Assembly (NCBI RefSeq): GCF_030580855.1
Contig: NZ_JAUQOP010000022.1
Coordinates: 1-64,000, forward strand
DNA from: Pseudomonas citrullilanati
Lineage (GTDB): Bacteria > Pseudomonadota > Gammaproteobacteria > Pseudomonadales > Pseudomonadaceae
Direction of reading: 5' to 3'
Length of the DNA stretch: 64,000 nt
The notes beneath the pieces were generated by a model. It was not told where the DNA came from. It saw nothing but the letters and a program-made list of their open reading frames with translations, and searched no databases. Positions 36,419-43,965 of the stretch are shown piece by piece (the stretch's first letter is position 1; the number at the start of each line of letters is the position of its first letter). Made by a program: the position numbers and the translations under genes.

Positions 36419-36604
36419 TTATTTCCTGACCGGAATCCTGGGCAGGAAGTTGGCTTTTTCGCCTCGCTGCACCTTCGCCACCTTCGTCCTGATGGACTTG
36501 ATCGGCTCGTCGCCAAAGTCCGACCGATAGGCCGACTGTCCGCATTGCAGCCCTTCGTTGATCGGATAAGCGGCTGCATTGTCCTCGCTGTACGTTGCTC
36601 CCAT
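36419..36604 (-). CDS. Small hypothetical protein (61 aa)
   Basis: Begins MGATYSEDNAAAYPINEG and ends in a basic tail (AKVQRGEKANFLPRIPVRK). AGGGGA sits six bases before the ATG at 36604, while starts further upstream lack such spacing. No signal peptide or membrane segment. Two terminator-like hairpins follow. I do not recognise the family. Confidence 0.55.
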   Translation of the reverse strand: MGATYSEDNAAAYPINEGLQCGQSAYRSDFGDEPIKSIRTKVAKVQRGEKANFLPRIPVRK

Positions 36605-36759
36605 CGCCATTCCCCTTTCATCGGGGCCGATACCGGCAATAATCGATTGCCTGGAAAATATCGGCCTACGCACCCAAGACTAGTCGGTCATCAACAGACT
36701 GACAGTCCGCAGGCGCCCTTGACCGACGAATGGAACTTACTGTTTCGCAAAGGAAACGT

Positions 36760-38949
36760 TCATTCGGTGCCCAGCAGGGTCCGATGTAAAATCCGCGAAA
36801 CCTGATCGGCCGAGTAGGGTTTGGGTAGGAATTCGAAGCCCTCATGCCCCTTGAGGGCCAGCTCTTCGCTGTAGCCCGACGTCAGCACCACCGGCAGGCC
36901 AGGGCGCCGCGCACGCAGCTCCTTGGCCAAGGTGATGCCGCTGATGCCGGGCATGACCACGTCCGAAAATATCGCATCGAAGGCCATCGCATCCGGCCCG
37001 ACCATTTCCAGCGCCTGTTCGGCGTTGGTCGCCCAGGCCGTTTCGTACCCCAGGTCCTGGAGGATCTGGTTGGCGAAACGCCCCACTTCGAGGTTGTCCT
37101 CCACGATCAGCACCCGCCGCGTGCCCTTCTCCAGCTGCAACGGGATGACTTCTTCCTGGCCAGGCTCCTGAACCGCCTCGGCCGCCACTTCCGGCAGGTA
37201 CAAGGTAAACACCGTGCCGCCGCCCACGACGGTCGAGACATCGACGTTGCCGCCGGACTGCTTGGCGAAGCCGAACACCTGGGACAGCCCCAACCCGGTG
37301 CCCTTGCCCACCTCCTTGGTGGTGAAGAACGGCTCGAAGATATGTTCGAGCACGTCCGTCGCGATGCCTGTGCCGGTGTCCGCCAGGGCGATGGCGGCAA
37401 ACGCCTGCCGGGCCCCGGCGTGGCCGCGGATCGGCGGGATGCCGTCGCCACAGTTGAGGCGAAGCCACAGCGTGCCCTGCCCGTCCATGGCGTCCCGGGC
37501 ATTGAGCGCCATGTTGATCAGGGCCGTTTCGAACTGGCTCAGGTCGGCGCGGATGTAGCAAGGCCGCTCGCACAACTCGACCTTCACCTGGATGCGTGCC
37601 CCGGTGACGGTTTCCAGCATGTCGCCGAGGCTCTGCACCTGCTTGCCCACCTCGAAGACTTCCGGCTTCAACGGCTGGCGCCGGGCAAACGCGAGCAGCT
37701 GGCTGGTCAGTTTCGCGGCGCGCTCAACGGTCTCGGAAACCGCGGTCATGTACCGTTGCCGCCGCTCTTCGGACAGGTTGGGCATGCGCAGGAAATCGAC
37801 GGAGGAGCGGATGATCGTCAGCAGGTTGTTGAAGTCGTGGGCGACGCCGCCGGTGAGCTGGCCGATGGCTTCGAGTTTCTGCGACTGGCGCAGCGCCGCT
37901 TCGGTCTGTTTCAGCCGCGTGGTGCGCTCTTCCACGCGCTGCTCCAGCGTGGCATTGAGCTCAGCCAGTGCCGCCAGGCCTTCACGTACCGCCGCATCCG
38001 CTCGGGTGCGCTCGATGTGGGCCCAGGATCGCTCGGTGACCTCCATCAGCAACGCGAGGTCGTTGGAGGACCAGACCCGTGGGACTTTGTCGTGGATCGC
38101 CATGAGCGCGGTCAAGCGGCCGTCCTTGATCAGCGGCACACAAATGGTCGCGGCGATGCCAATCGCCTGGAACGTCGCCGCTTCGTCCGGCGCCAGCTCC
38201 GCCAGATTGTCGTTGATCACCAGGGGCTTGCCGGCGCTCAGGTTGCTGACCGCCAGCCGACCGAAATCGGCCAGGCGATAATGCCCGAGGATATGCGGCG
38301 AACCCGCCCGGGCCCAATCGCCGCGGATCGTGAAACCGTCCTCATCCTCGTCCATGTCGGCGTAGGCACAGTTGGACAGGTTCAGGTGCGCCGCCAGGAT
38401 CCGCGTGGTGGTCGCCATGATGGCCTGGGGGTCGGTGGCGTTGGCCACCGCGTTGCCGATGGCGTCCAGCACGGCCAGGCGTTGGGTCATGAACACCGTG
38501 GAAGTGGTTTCGGTGACGGTGTCGAGCATGCCCACGACCTTGCCGAACTGGTCACGAATGGGGCTGTAGCAGAAGGTGAAATAGGCCTGTTCCGGGCCGC
38601 CACCGCGTTCGATGACCAGCGGGAAGTTCTCGATATAGGTGGCCTGCCCTTCGAAGGCGGCCCGCACGATGGGACCGATATCGCTCCAGGCCTCCCGCCA
38701 CACTTCATCGAACCTGCGCCCCAGGGCCTCGGGCTTGTTCCCCAGGATGGGCAGGAAGGCATCGTTGTACAGCGTGATGAGGTCCGGGCCCCAGACAATG
38801 GCCTGGGGGAAATGCGAGGCCAGGCTCAGCGCGACAGTTGTCTTCAACACAGTGGGCCATTCTTTCGGCGGCCCCAGCGGCGTGCTGTCCCAATCATGGC
38901 GCCGCACCCGTTCGGCCATTTCTCCGTAGCTCTGCAGCCAGTCTGTCAT
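36760..38949 (-). CDS. Hybrid sensor histidine kinase (PAS-GAF-HisKA-HATPase-REC)
   Basis: This 729-residue cytoplasmic protein has a PAS-like domain at about 30-155, a GAF domain at about 160-320, a short coiled coil, a HisKA domain with GGVAHDFNNLL (His371), a HATPase domain with NARDAMDG and GTGLGLSQVFG, and a C-terminal receiver with IFSDVVMPGISG (Asp663). No membrane helix is seen, so it senses an internal or diffusible cue. There is no partner regulator next to it. The ATG at 38949 follows AAGGA. Confidence 0.88.
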   Translation of the reverse strand: MTDWLQSYGEMAERVRRHDWDSTPLGPPKEWPTVLKTTVALSLASHFPQAIVWGPDLITLYNDAFLPILGNKPEALGRRFDEVWREAWSDIGPIVRAAFEGQATYIENFPLVIERGGGPEQAYFTFCYSPIRDQFGKVVGMLDTVTETTSTVFMTQRLAVLDAIGNAVANATDPQAIMATTTRILAAHLNLSNCAYADMDEDEDGFTIRGDWARAGSPHILGHYRLADFGRLAVSNLSAGKPLVINDNLAELAPDEAATFQAIGIAATICVPLIKDGRLTALMAIHDKVPRVWSSNDLALLMEVTERSWAHIERTRADAAVREGLAALAELNATLEQRVEERTTRLKQTEAALRQSQKLEAIGQLTGGVAHDFNNLLTIIRSSVDFLRMPNLSEERRQRYMTAVSETVERAAKLTSQLLAFARRQPLKPEVFEVGKQVQSLGDMLETVTGARIQVKVELCERPCYIRADLSQFETALINMALNARDAMDGQGTLWLRLNCGDGIPPIRGHAGARQAFAAIALADTGTGIATDVLEHIFEPFFTTKEVGKGTGLGLSQVFGFAKQSGGNVDVSTVVGGGTVFTLYLPEVAAEAVQEPGQEEVIPLQLEKGTRRVLIVEDNLEVGRFANQILQDLGYETAWATNAEQALEMVGPDAMAFDAIFSDVVMPGISGITLAKELRARRPGLPVVLTSGYSEELALKGHEGFEFLPKPYSADQVSRILHRTLLGTE

Positions 38950-39334
38950 TGCGATCGATCCTTGTACTGCGACTACCATCAGGGAACGCTTGAGACCCCA
39001 TGCCGGACCGTATTATCCCGTGCCGGGCTTGAATGCGCGATTGTATTGTGGACGACCACGCGCCGATGTCCGCGATCTTCGATCGAAGCGGCACGCAACC
39101 TACGGCAAAGTCCTACATGCCTGTCGGAATTTCTGCCTGATGAGCCCGACAGATAAACCTGCGCCCCGTCTGCCACTTCGTGCAATGTCTTATTTCGCAA
39201 CAGAAAAAGGCAGGTGTTGATACGATGGCACCTTTTGCAGATCGTGGCGATCCAACTCCCCGTGGGCCCCCTGTTACTGCGCCGCTACCTGGACGTAGCC
39301 TCCCAATCAATGCCTCAGCCCGGCAAATGGAGTG
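38950..39334. other. Divergent intergenic region before the glycan locus
   Basis: About 385 bp between the histidine kinase and the first glycan gene. I see no gene, REP element or strong hairpin in it. It must hold the promoters for both directions, but no -35/-10 pair is good enough to name. Confidence 0.4.
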
Positions 39335-40294
39335 ATGAAGTTGGAAGCAGTGCAACTGGCCGCCATGGATGAGCGGCCCAAGACGCCTAGACGCGATGAG
39401 TGTGATGTCGTCATCGTCAATTACAACGCGGGGGAACTGTTGGTGACGTGCGTGCGTTCCGTCCTGGCGGCGGGTGCATCCCGGGTCATCGTGGTGGACA
39501 ACGACTCCCGCGACGACAGCCTGGCCAGGCTGCAAAGCGCCCATGGAACCTGCCACTCCCTGCAGATCATCAAGAACAGCGCCAACCTTGGCTTCGCCGT
39601 CGCGTGCAACCAGGGCGCACGCCAGGCCAGCGCCGCCAATGTCTTCTTCCTGAACCCGGACACGGTACTGGCCGTCGACGCCTTGGAACGCTTGTTACGG
39701 ACGCTGCGCAGTTCGCCGGAAACCGGCATGGTCGGCGGCTTCCTGTGTAACCCGGACGGCAGTGAACAACCGGGCGGGCGGCGGGTGTTTCCAACGCCCC
39801 GGCGTGCGTTCATGCGGGCCTTCGGGTTGTCACGCCTGGCCCCGGTATTCCCTACCTTGTTTTCCGACTTCCTGCTCCACAAAGAACCGTTGCCCGCCAG
39901 GCCCGTGGTCGTCGAAGCCATTTCCGGCGCTTGCATGCTGGTCAAGCGCGAAGCCATCGAGAGCGTCGGGTTGTGGGATGAAGCCTACTTTCTTCATTGC
40001 GAAGACCTGGATTGGTGCATGCGCTTCCGCCAGGCCGGCTGGAACGTCCTGTACGTGCCGGATGCCCGGGTCATGCATGTGTTCGGCGGTTGCAGCCAAC
40101 AGCGCCCGTATTTCGTCGAGTGGCACAAGCACCTGGGCATCCTGCGTTTCTATGGCAAGTTCTTCCGCCAGAAATATTCGACGTTGCTGTGGGTCAGCGT
40201 GGTCATTGGCGTCTGGTTCCGATTCAGCCTGATGGTCTGCCGTCACGCGGCCACCAGGGTCCTGAAGGCATTGAAGCGACCGGGAGGAGCCTGA
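39335..40294 (+). CDS. GT2 glycosyltransferase (rhamnosyltransferase-like)
   Basis: The 319-residue protein has the GT-A fold pattern: VVIVNYNAGELL, VVDNDSRDDS, SANLGFAVACNQGA and FLNPDTVL, then SGACMLVKREAIESVG and HCEDLDWCMRFRQAG, as in WbbL-type rhamnosyl transferases. A hydrophobic C-terminal segment could anchor it to the membrane. It probably adds one sugar to the glycan. ATG at 39335 is taken; a GTG three bases earlier and an ATG at 39365 are alternatives. Confidence 0.82.
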   Translation: MKLEAVQLAAMDERPKTPRRDECDVVIVNYNAGELLVTCVRSVLAAGASRVIVVDNDSRDDSLARLQSAHGTCHSLQIIKNSANLGFAVACNQGARQASAANVFFLNPDTVLAVDALERLLRTLRSSPETGMVGGFLCNPDGSEQPGGRRVFPTPRRAFMRAFGLSRLAPVFPTLFSDFLLHKEPLPARPVVVEAISGACMLVKREAIESVGLWDEAYFLHCEDLDWCMRFRQAGWNVLYVPDARVMHVFGGCSQQRPYFVEWHKHLGILRFYGKFFRQKYSTLLWVSVVIGVWFRFSLMVCRHAATRVLKALKRPGGA

Positions 40295-40295
40295 A

Positions 40296-41147
40296 TTGCA
40301 GATAGGGATATTGGGCGCCTCCAGCGTCTGGGGCGAACGCGCCGCATCGCGGCTGGCCCAAGCCGATCATGCCGTGAGCGCGTTTACCCGGACGTTGCCC
40401 AAGACGCCCCTGCCCGGCGTCGACTGGCGCAGTACCGACGATTGGCACGCATTGGAGCTGGATGCGTTCCTGTCGTTCGCGCCGCTCTGGGTGCTACCGG
40501 ACTTTCTGCCGCGCCTTGCCGACACACGGGTCAGGCGCATCGTCGCCGTGTCCTCCACGAGCCGCTATGCCAAGGTGATGTCGCCTGATGCCCGGGAACG
40601 GGACGTGGCGCAACGCCTGGTCGATGCCGAGGCCCACCTTGAGCGATGGGCAACGCAACGCGGCATCGACTGGGTCATCCTGCGCCCCACCCTGATCTAC
40701 GGGTGTGGCCGCGACAAGAACATCACGCAGGTGGCGCGCTTCATCCAGCGCTTCGGGTTCTTCCCGCTGGTCGGTGGCAGTGTCGGCTTGCGCCAGCCGG
40801 TGCACGGTGACGACGTCGTCCAGGCATGCCTGGCCGCGATGAGCGTCGATGGCCTGCCCAGTGGCGGCTACAACCTCTCGGGAGGCGAAACGCTGCCTTA
40901 CCACGCCATGGTCAGCCGGATCTTCCAGGCCCTGGAGCGCCCGGAACGAACCCTCACCCTGCCCACCCCGGCGTTGGCCCTGGCCGTTTCGCTGATGCGC
41001 TGCCTGCCGCGCTACCGGCACCTCTCGAGCGCGCTGGTGCAGCGCATGAATCAGGACCTGGTGTTCGATCATTCGGACGCCCGGGATCGCCTGGGCTTCT
41101 CGCCCCGGCCGTTCCGGCTGACGCGCGAGGACCTGCCCCGGCGCTGA
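40296..41147 (+). CDS. NAD-dependent epimerase/dehydratase-like protein
   Basis: A 283-residue extended-SDR-like protein starting MQIGILGASSVWGERAA with a loosely kept Rossmann glycine motif, then VAVSSTSRYAK and a C-terminal sugar-binding part with RQPVHGDDVV. It uses a TTG start at 40296, one base past the previous stop, with GGGAGGAG properly spaced. It is likely coupled to the GT2 gene. It could reduce or epimerise a nucleotide sugar or lipid-linked sugar; the catalytic YxxxK is weak, so the activity is uncertain. Confidence 0.75.
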   Translation: MQIGILGASSVWGERAASRLAQADHAVSAFTRTLPKTPLPGVDWRSTDDWHALELDAFLSFAPLWVLPDFLPRLADTRVRRIVAVSSTSRYAKVMSPDARERDVAQRLVDAEAHLERWATQRGIDWVILRPTLIYGCGRDKNITQVARFIQRFGFFPLVGGSVGLRQPVHGDDVVQACLAAMSVDGLPSGGYNLSGGETLPYHAMVSRIFQALERPERTLTLPTPALALAVSLMRCLPRYRHLSSALVQRMNQDLVFDHSDARDRLGFSPRPFRLTREDLPRR

Positions 41148-41153
41148 TTGCGT

Positions 41154-43298
41154 TCAGCGGTGCACGTGGGCCTGCCAGCGTCCCCACTTGCTTTCGAAGT
41201 ACGCCTGGTTCTTGTCCCAGAGCGCCTGGTACTCACCACTGGCGATCAGTTTTCGAAACGACGCCTGCCCGTAATGGTGAATGAACGCATCTTCGGCGCA
41301 GACGGTCCGGTAGCCCTTTTCCTGAACGCGACGGCTGTAGTCGTCGTCCTCGAACATGCCGATGCCGAAGGCCTCGTCCAGGAACCCCACGTCTTCGAGG
41401 ACATCCCTGCGCAAGGCGACGCAAAACATGGCCAGCATGGCGATGTCGAAACACTGCCCCGCATGGGTGGCGGTGTAGTCATCGGCGAAGCGCTGCATGT
41501 GCCTCATGTCGGTGTAGCTCGCCTGGACCTTCGCTTCGTTGCCCACGGCGTTGGTGACGGGACCGACCAGGCCGACATCGGGGTCGCGCAGATGACGCAC
41601 CAGCGGGTCCAGCCATCCCCTGGGGACCACCGTGTCGTTGTTGAGCAGCAGGAGAATGTCGCCGTCCGCCGCCCTCAAGCCCTGATTGTTGGCGGCCGCG
41701 AAGCCGCGGTTCTGGTCGTTGAGGATAATCTTTACCCACGGCGCGTGCTGGCGCAGGTGCTCCAGGTAGTCACGGGTGCCATCGTCGGAACCGTTGTCGA
41801 CCACCACCAGTTCGTAGCGCGGCCACGTGGTGTTGCGCAAAATGCTGTTGATGCATTGAACCGTCAGGTTGAGGTTGTGGTAGGTGACGACCACGATGGA
41901 CACTTTCTCGTGCAACGCCACGATGGCCTGTTGAGTCGCCTCGAAGCGATCCTTCCAATCATTGGCCCGGGCCAACTCCAGGCGTTGCTTGTAGGTGGCC
42001 AGGTCGCGCTCGGCCAGCGCCCGCTCGATCTGCTCGATGAACCCGTCGACGTCGGTGGCGAAATACACCAGGTCCTGGTAGAGGCTCATTTCCTTGAGTG
42101 GCGTGGAAACCACCGGTTTACCGGCACTGATGTATTCGTAGAACTTCACCGGGTCTACCGCATGCGTCACGTTGTAGAGCCGGAAAGGGATCAGGCAGGC
42201 ATCGAAATGATGCAGGTACAGCGGCATTTGCGAATACGGCTTGATGCCCAGCAAATGCACGTTGGGCTTGTGTTCGAGACCGGCCATGTCGTCGACGAAC
42301 ACGTCGCCCAGCATCACGAAGTTCCATTCCGGGCGCCTGTCCGCCAAGGCCGCCAGCAGGGGGAAATCCAACCACTGGGCCAAGGCACCGTAATAGCCGA
42401 TGACCGGTCCGACGAACCCATCCAGCAGGTCATTGGCGAAGCAGTGCTGGTGGAAGAAGTTGAAATCCACGGCGTTCCTGACCAGTACGCAGCGAGCGGT
42501 ACTGGCACACCATTTTTCCTGGAGCAAGGCCGAAGAGACAGTCACCAGGTCCGCCTCGGCCACCAGGGTCTTCTCTTCGCTGAGCAGCGGCTCACCGATG
42601 TTCGGGAAACCATCCCAGTCGTCCATGCAGTCGTACTGGACCCGCCAACCGTGCTCGGCGCGCAACGCCAGGGCCAGCGGGCTCCAGTAAGGCAGGTGGA
42701 CGACCGAGAACGCGGTCTTTATCTGCCAATCGGCGGCCAGCGCGGCCAGGGCCTGGCGGTAAAGCTGGATGTTCTCCGGCGTGATGGTGGCTTCGTAGTA
42801 CTTTTCCTGGACGTCGCGTTGCAGCGCCACCTCATGGACATTGGGCGCGACGGTGGTCAGCCGATAGCGCTGGCCCTCCTCGGGGACGCTGGACGGCACG
42901 ACGTAGAACACCCGGTAACCCTGCCGCGCAAACTGGCTCATCAACTGTTGGGGCCGCTGGAAGCGCGCCGCCCAGGCGATGTTGGCGAAACAGAGGATGT
43001 CCAGGCGTCCCGAGGCCACGAAGACCGGCTCGACCTCGGGGATCGGCAACAGCGCCTGCCCGGGCGGGCGCACGATGGGTTCCATCAGCTTGGGCGGGTC
43101 GCGCCTGGCGGCAAAGCCATGGCGCAGCAACTGGGCAAGCATGCGCAGCGGTTGGGTAAAACGCCAGGAACTGGTCTTTTGCAGGAAGTCGACTTTCGCC
43201 AAGGCGATATCGCGCTCCTGGAGGGCCGCATCCCGCTGGGCAGCGGCGCGCTCGCGGTCGGTCAACGGAGGGTCGGGCTTATGCACGTGGGTATCCAT
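41154..43298 (-). CDS. Double-domain glycosyltransferase (GT4-like + GT2)
   Basis: The protein of about 714 residues starts with a short coiled coil and the segment SSWRFTQPLRMLAQLL, followed by a GT4-like domain (FQRPQQLMSQFARQGY, YDCMDDWDGFP, DPVKFYEYISAGKPVV) and a complete GT2 domain (VSIVVVTYHNLNL, NRGFAAANNQG, LLNNDTVVP, MFEDDDYSRRV). Two sugar transfers by one polypeptide are expected. The ATG at 43298 lies inside the end of the oxygenase gene; a GTG at 43316 is possible. The same architecture is seen at 48020. Confidence 0.85.
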   Translation of the reverse strand: MDTHVHKPDPPLTDRERAAAQRDAALQERDIALAKVDFLQKTSSWRFTQPLRMLAQLLRHGFAARRDPPKLMEPIVRPPGQALLPIPEVEPVFVASGRLDILCFANIAWAARFQRPQQLMSQFARQGYRVFYVVPSSVPEEGQRYRLTTVAPNVHEVALQRDVQEKYYEATITPENIQLYRQALAALAADWQIKTAFSVVHLPYWSPLALALRAEHGWRVQYDCMDDWDGFPNIGEPLLSEEKTLVAEADLVTVSSALLQEKWCASTARCVLVRNAVDFNFFHQHCFANDLLDGFVGPVIGYYGALAQWLDFPLLAALADRRPEWNFVMLGDVFVDDMAGLEHKPNVHLLGIKPYSQMPLYLHHFDACLIPFRLYNVTHAVDPVKFYEYISAGKPVVSTPLKEMSLYQDLVYFATDVDGFIEQIERALAERDLATYKQRLELARANDWKDRFEATQQAIVALHEKVSIVVVTYHNLNLTVQCINSILRNTTWPRYELVVVDNGSDDGTRDYLEHLRQHAPWVKIILNDQNRGFAAANNQGLRAADGDILLLLNNDTVVPRGWLDPLVRHLRDPDVGLVGPVTNAVGNEAKVQASYTDMRHMQRFADDYTATHAGQCFDIAMLAMFCVALRRDVLEDVGFLDEAFGIGMFEDDDYSRRVQEKGYRTVCAEDAFIHHYGQASFRKLIASGEYQALWDKNQAYFESKWGRWQAHVHR

Positions 43299-43965
43299 GC
43301 AACGCAGTGGTATCACCCTGCGGCCACATGGAACTGACGGAGCCAGGGCGGTAGAACGTTGCGGTCAGGCTGCGGCGCGAGGCGGTGCAGTTGCCCACCA
43401 CTTGCGACACGGCATGCCAGGAATTGGCCGAGCGCACCAGGACCGCCGAGTTGCCCACCAGGGGCTCGATCTCGGCCACCACCGCAGTGGGGTCGTTGCC
43501 GCTCAGGATCTGCAGGCAGCCACCATCGTCGCGGTTCCAGGACTCGTTGAAATACAGGATATGGGTCACCAGCTTGTCGGGCAGGTCCGGGTGCGCCCCC
43601 AGGCTCGCGCCCGGGCCGTAATGAAAGACATTGACCTCCATCGGCACGTTGCGCAGGTCGATCCCGGTCAACTGCGACATGGCTTGGCGATACGCCGCCG
43701 ACCCCAGGTCCCGCGCCAGTTTCAACCAGGCGTCGCTCAGTTCCTCGGGGAAGGCAATGACCTGGGTGCCCATTTCCACCAGGGCCCGCGCCTCGTAGTC
43801 ATAGTTCTTCTCCCCGCCATAGCCGCTCACGGTCTTGAAGTGATCATGGGGAAACGTCTGCGCCAGTGCCGCGGCATCCTTGGCCGAATACAGGTTGGCG
43901 ATCTCGGCCCAGGCGAACGGGTAGGACTTCAGTGCGGTCGATTCGAGACGAAAAAGTTCTAGCAT
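43279..43965 (-). CDS. 2-Oxoglutarate/Fe(II)-dependent oxygenase of the glycan locus
   Basis: A 228-residue double-stranded beta-helix protein with the iron triad His125-Pro-Asp127 (GAHPDLPD) and His184 (NSWHAVSQVV), and Arg197/198 for 2-oxoglutarate (ASRRSLTATFYRP), as in prolyl-4-hydroxylase-like enzymes. Its ATG overlaps the stop of the Wzt fusion by one base (TAATG). Hydroxylation of a sugar or lipid-linked intermediate is the natural guess in this setting. A peptide substrate is not excluded. Confidence 0.82.
   Translation of the reverse strand: MLELFRLESTALKSYPFAWAEIANLYSAKDAAALAQTFPHDHFKTVSGYGGEKNYDYEARALVEMGTQVIAFPEELSDAWLKLARDLGSAAYRQAMSQLTGIDLRNVPMEVNVFHYGPGASLGAHPDLPDKLVTHILYFNESWNRDDGGCLQILSGNDPTAVVAEIEPLVGNSAVLVRSANSWHAVSQVVGNCTASRRSLTATFYRPGSVSSMWPQGDTTALHGYPRA

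Noticed and set aside
36844..39156. Very long open frame (770 residues) antisense to the histidine kinase
   Set aside because: It mirrors a clearly assigned gene with all its motifs. Long antisense frames are common in this GC-rich DNA and the translation has no recognisable domain.
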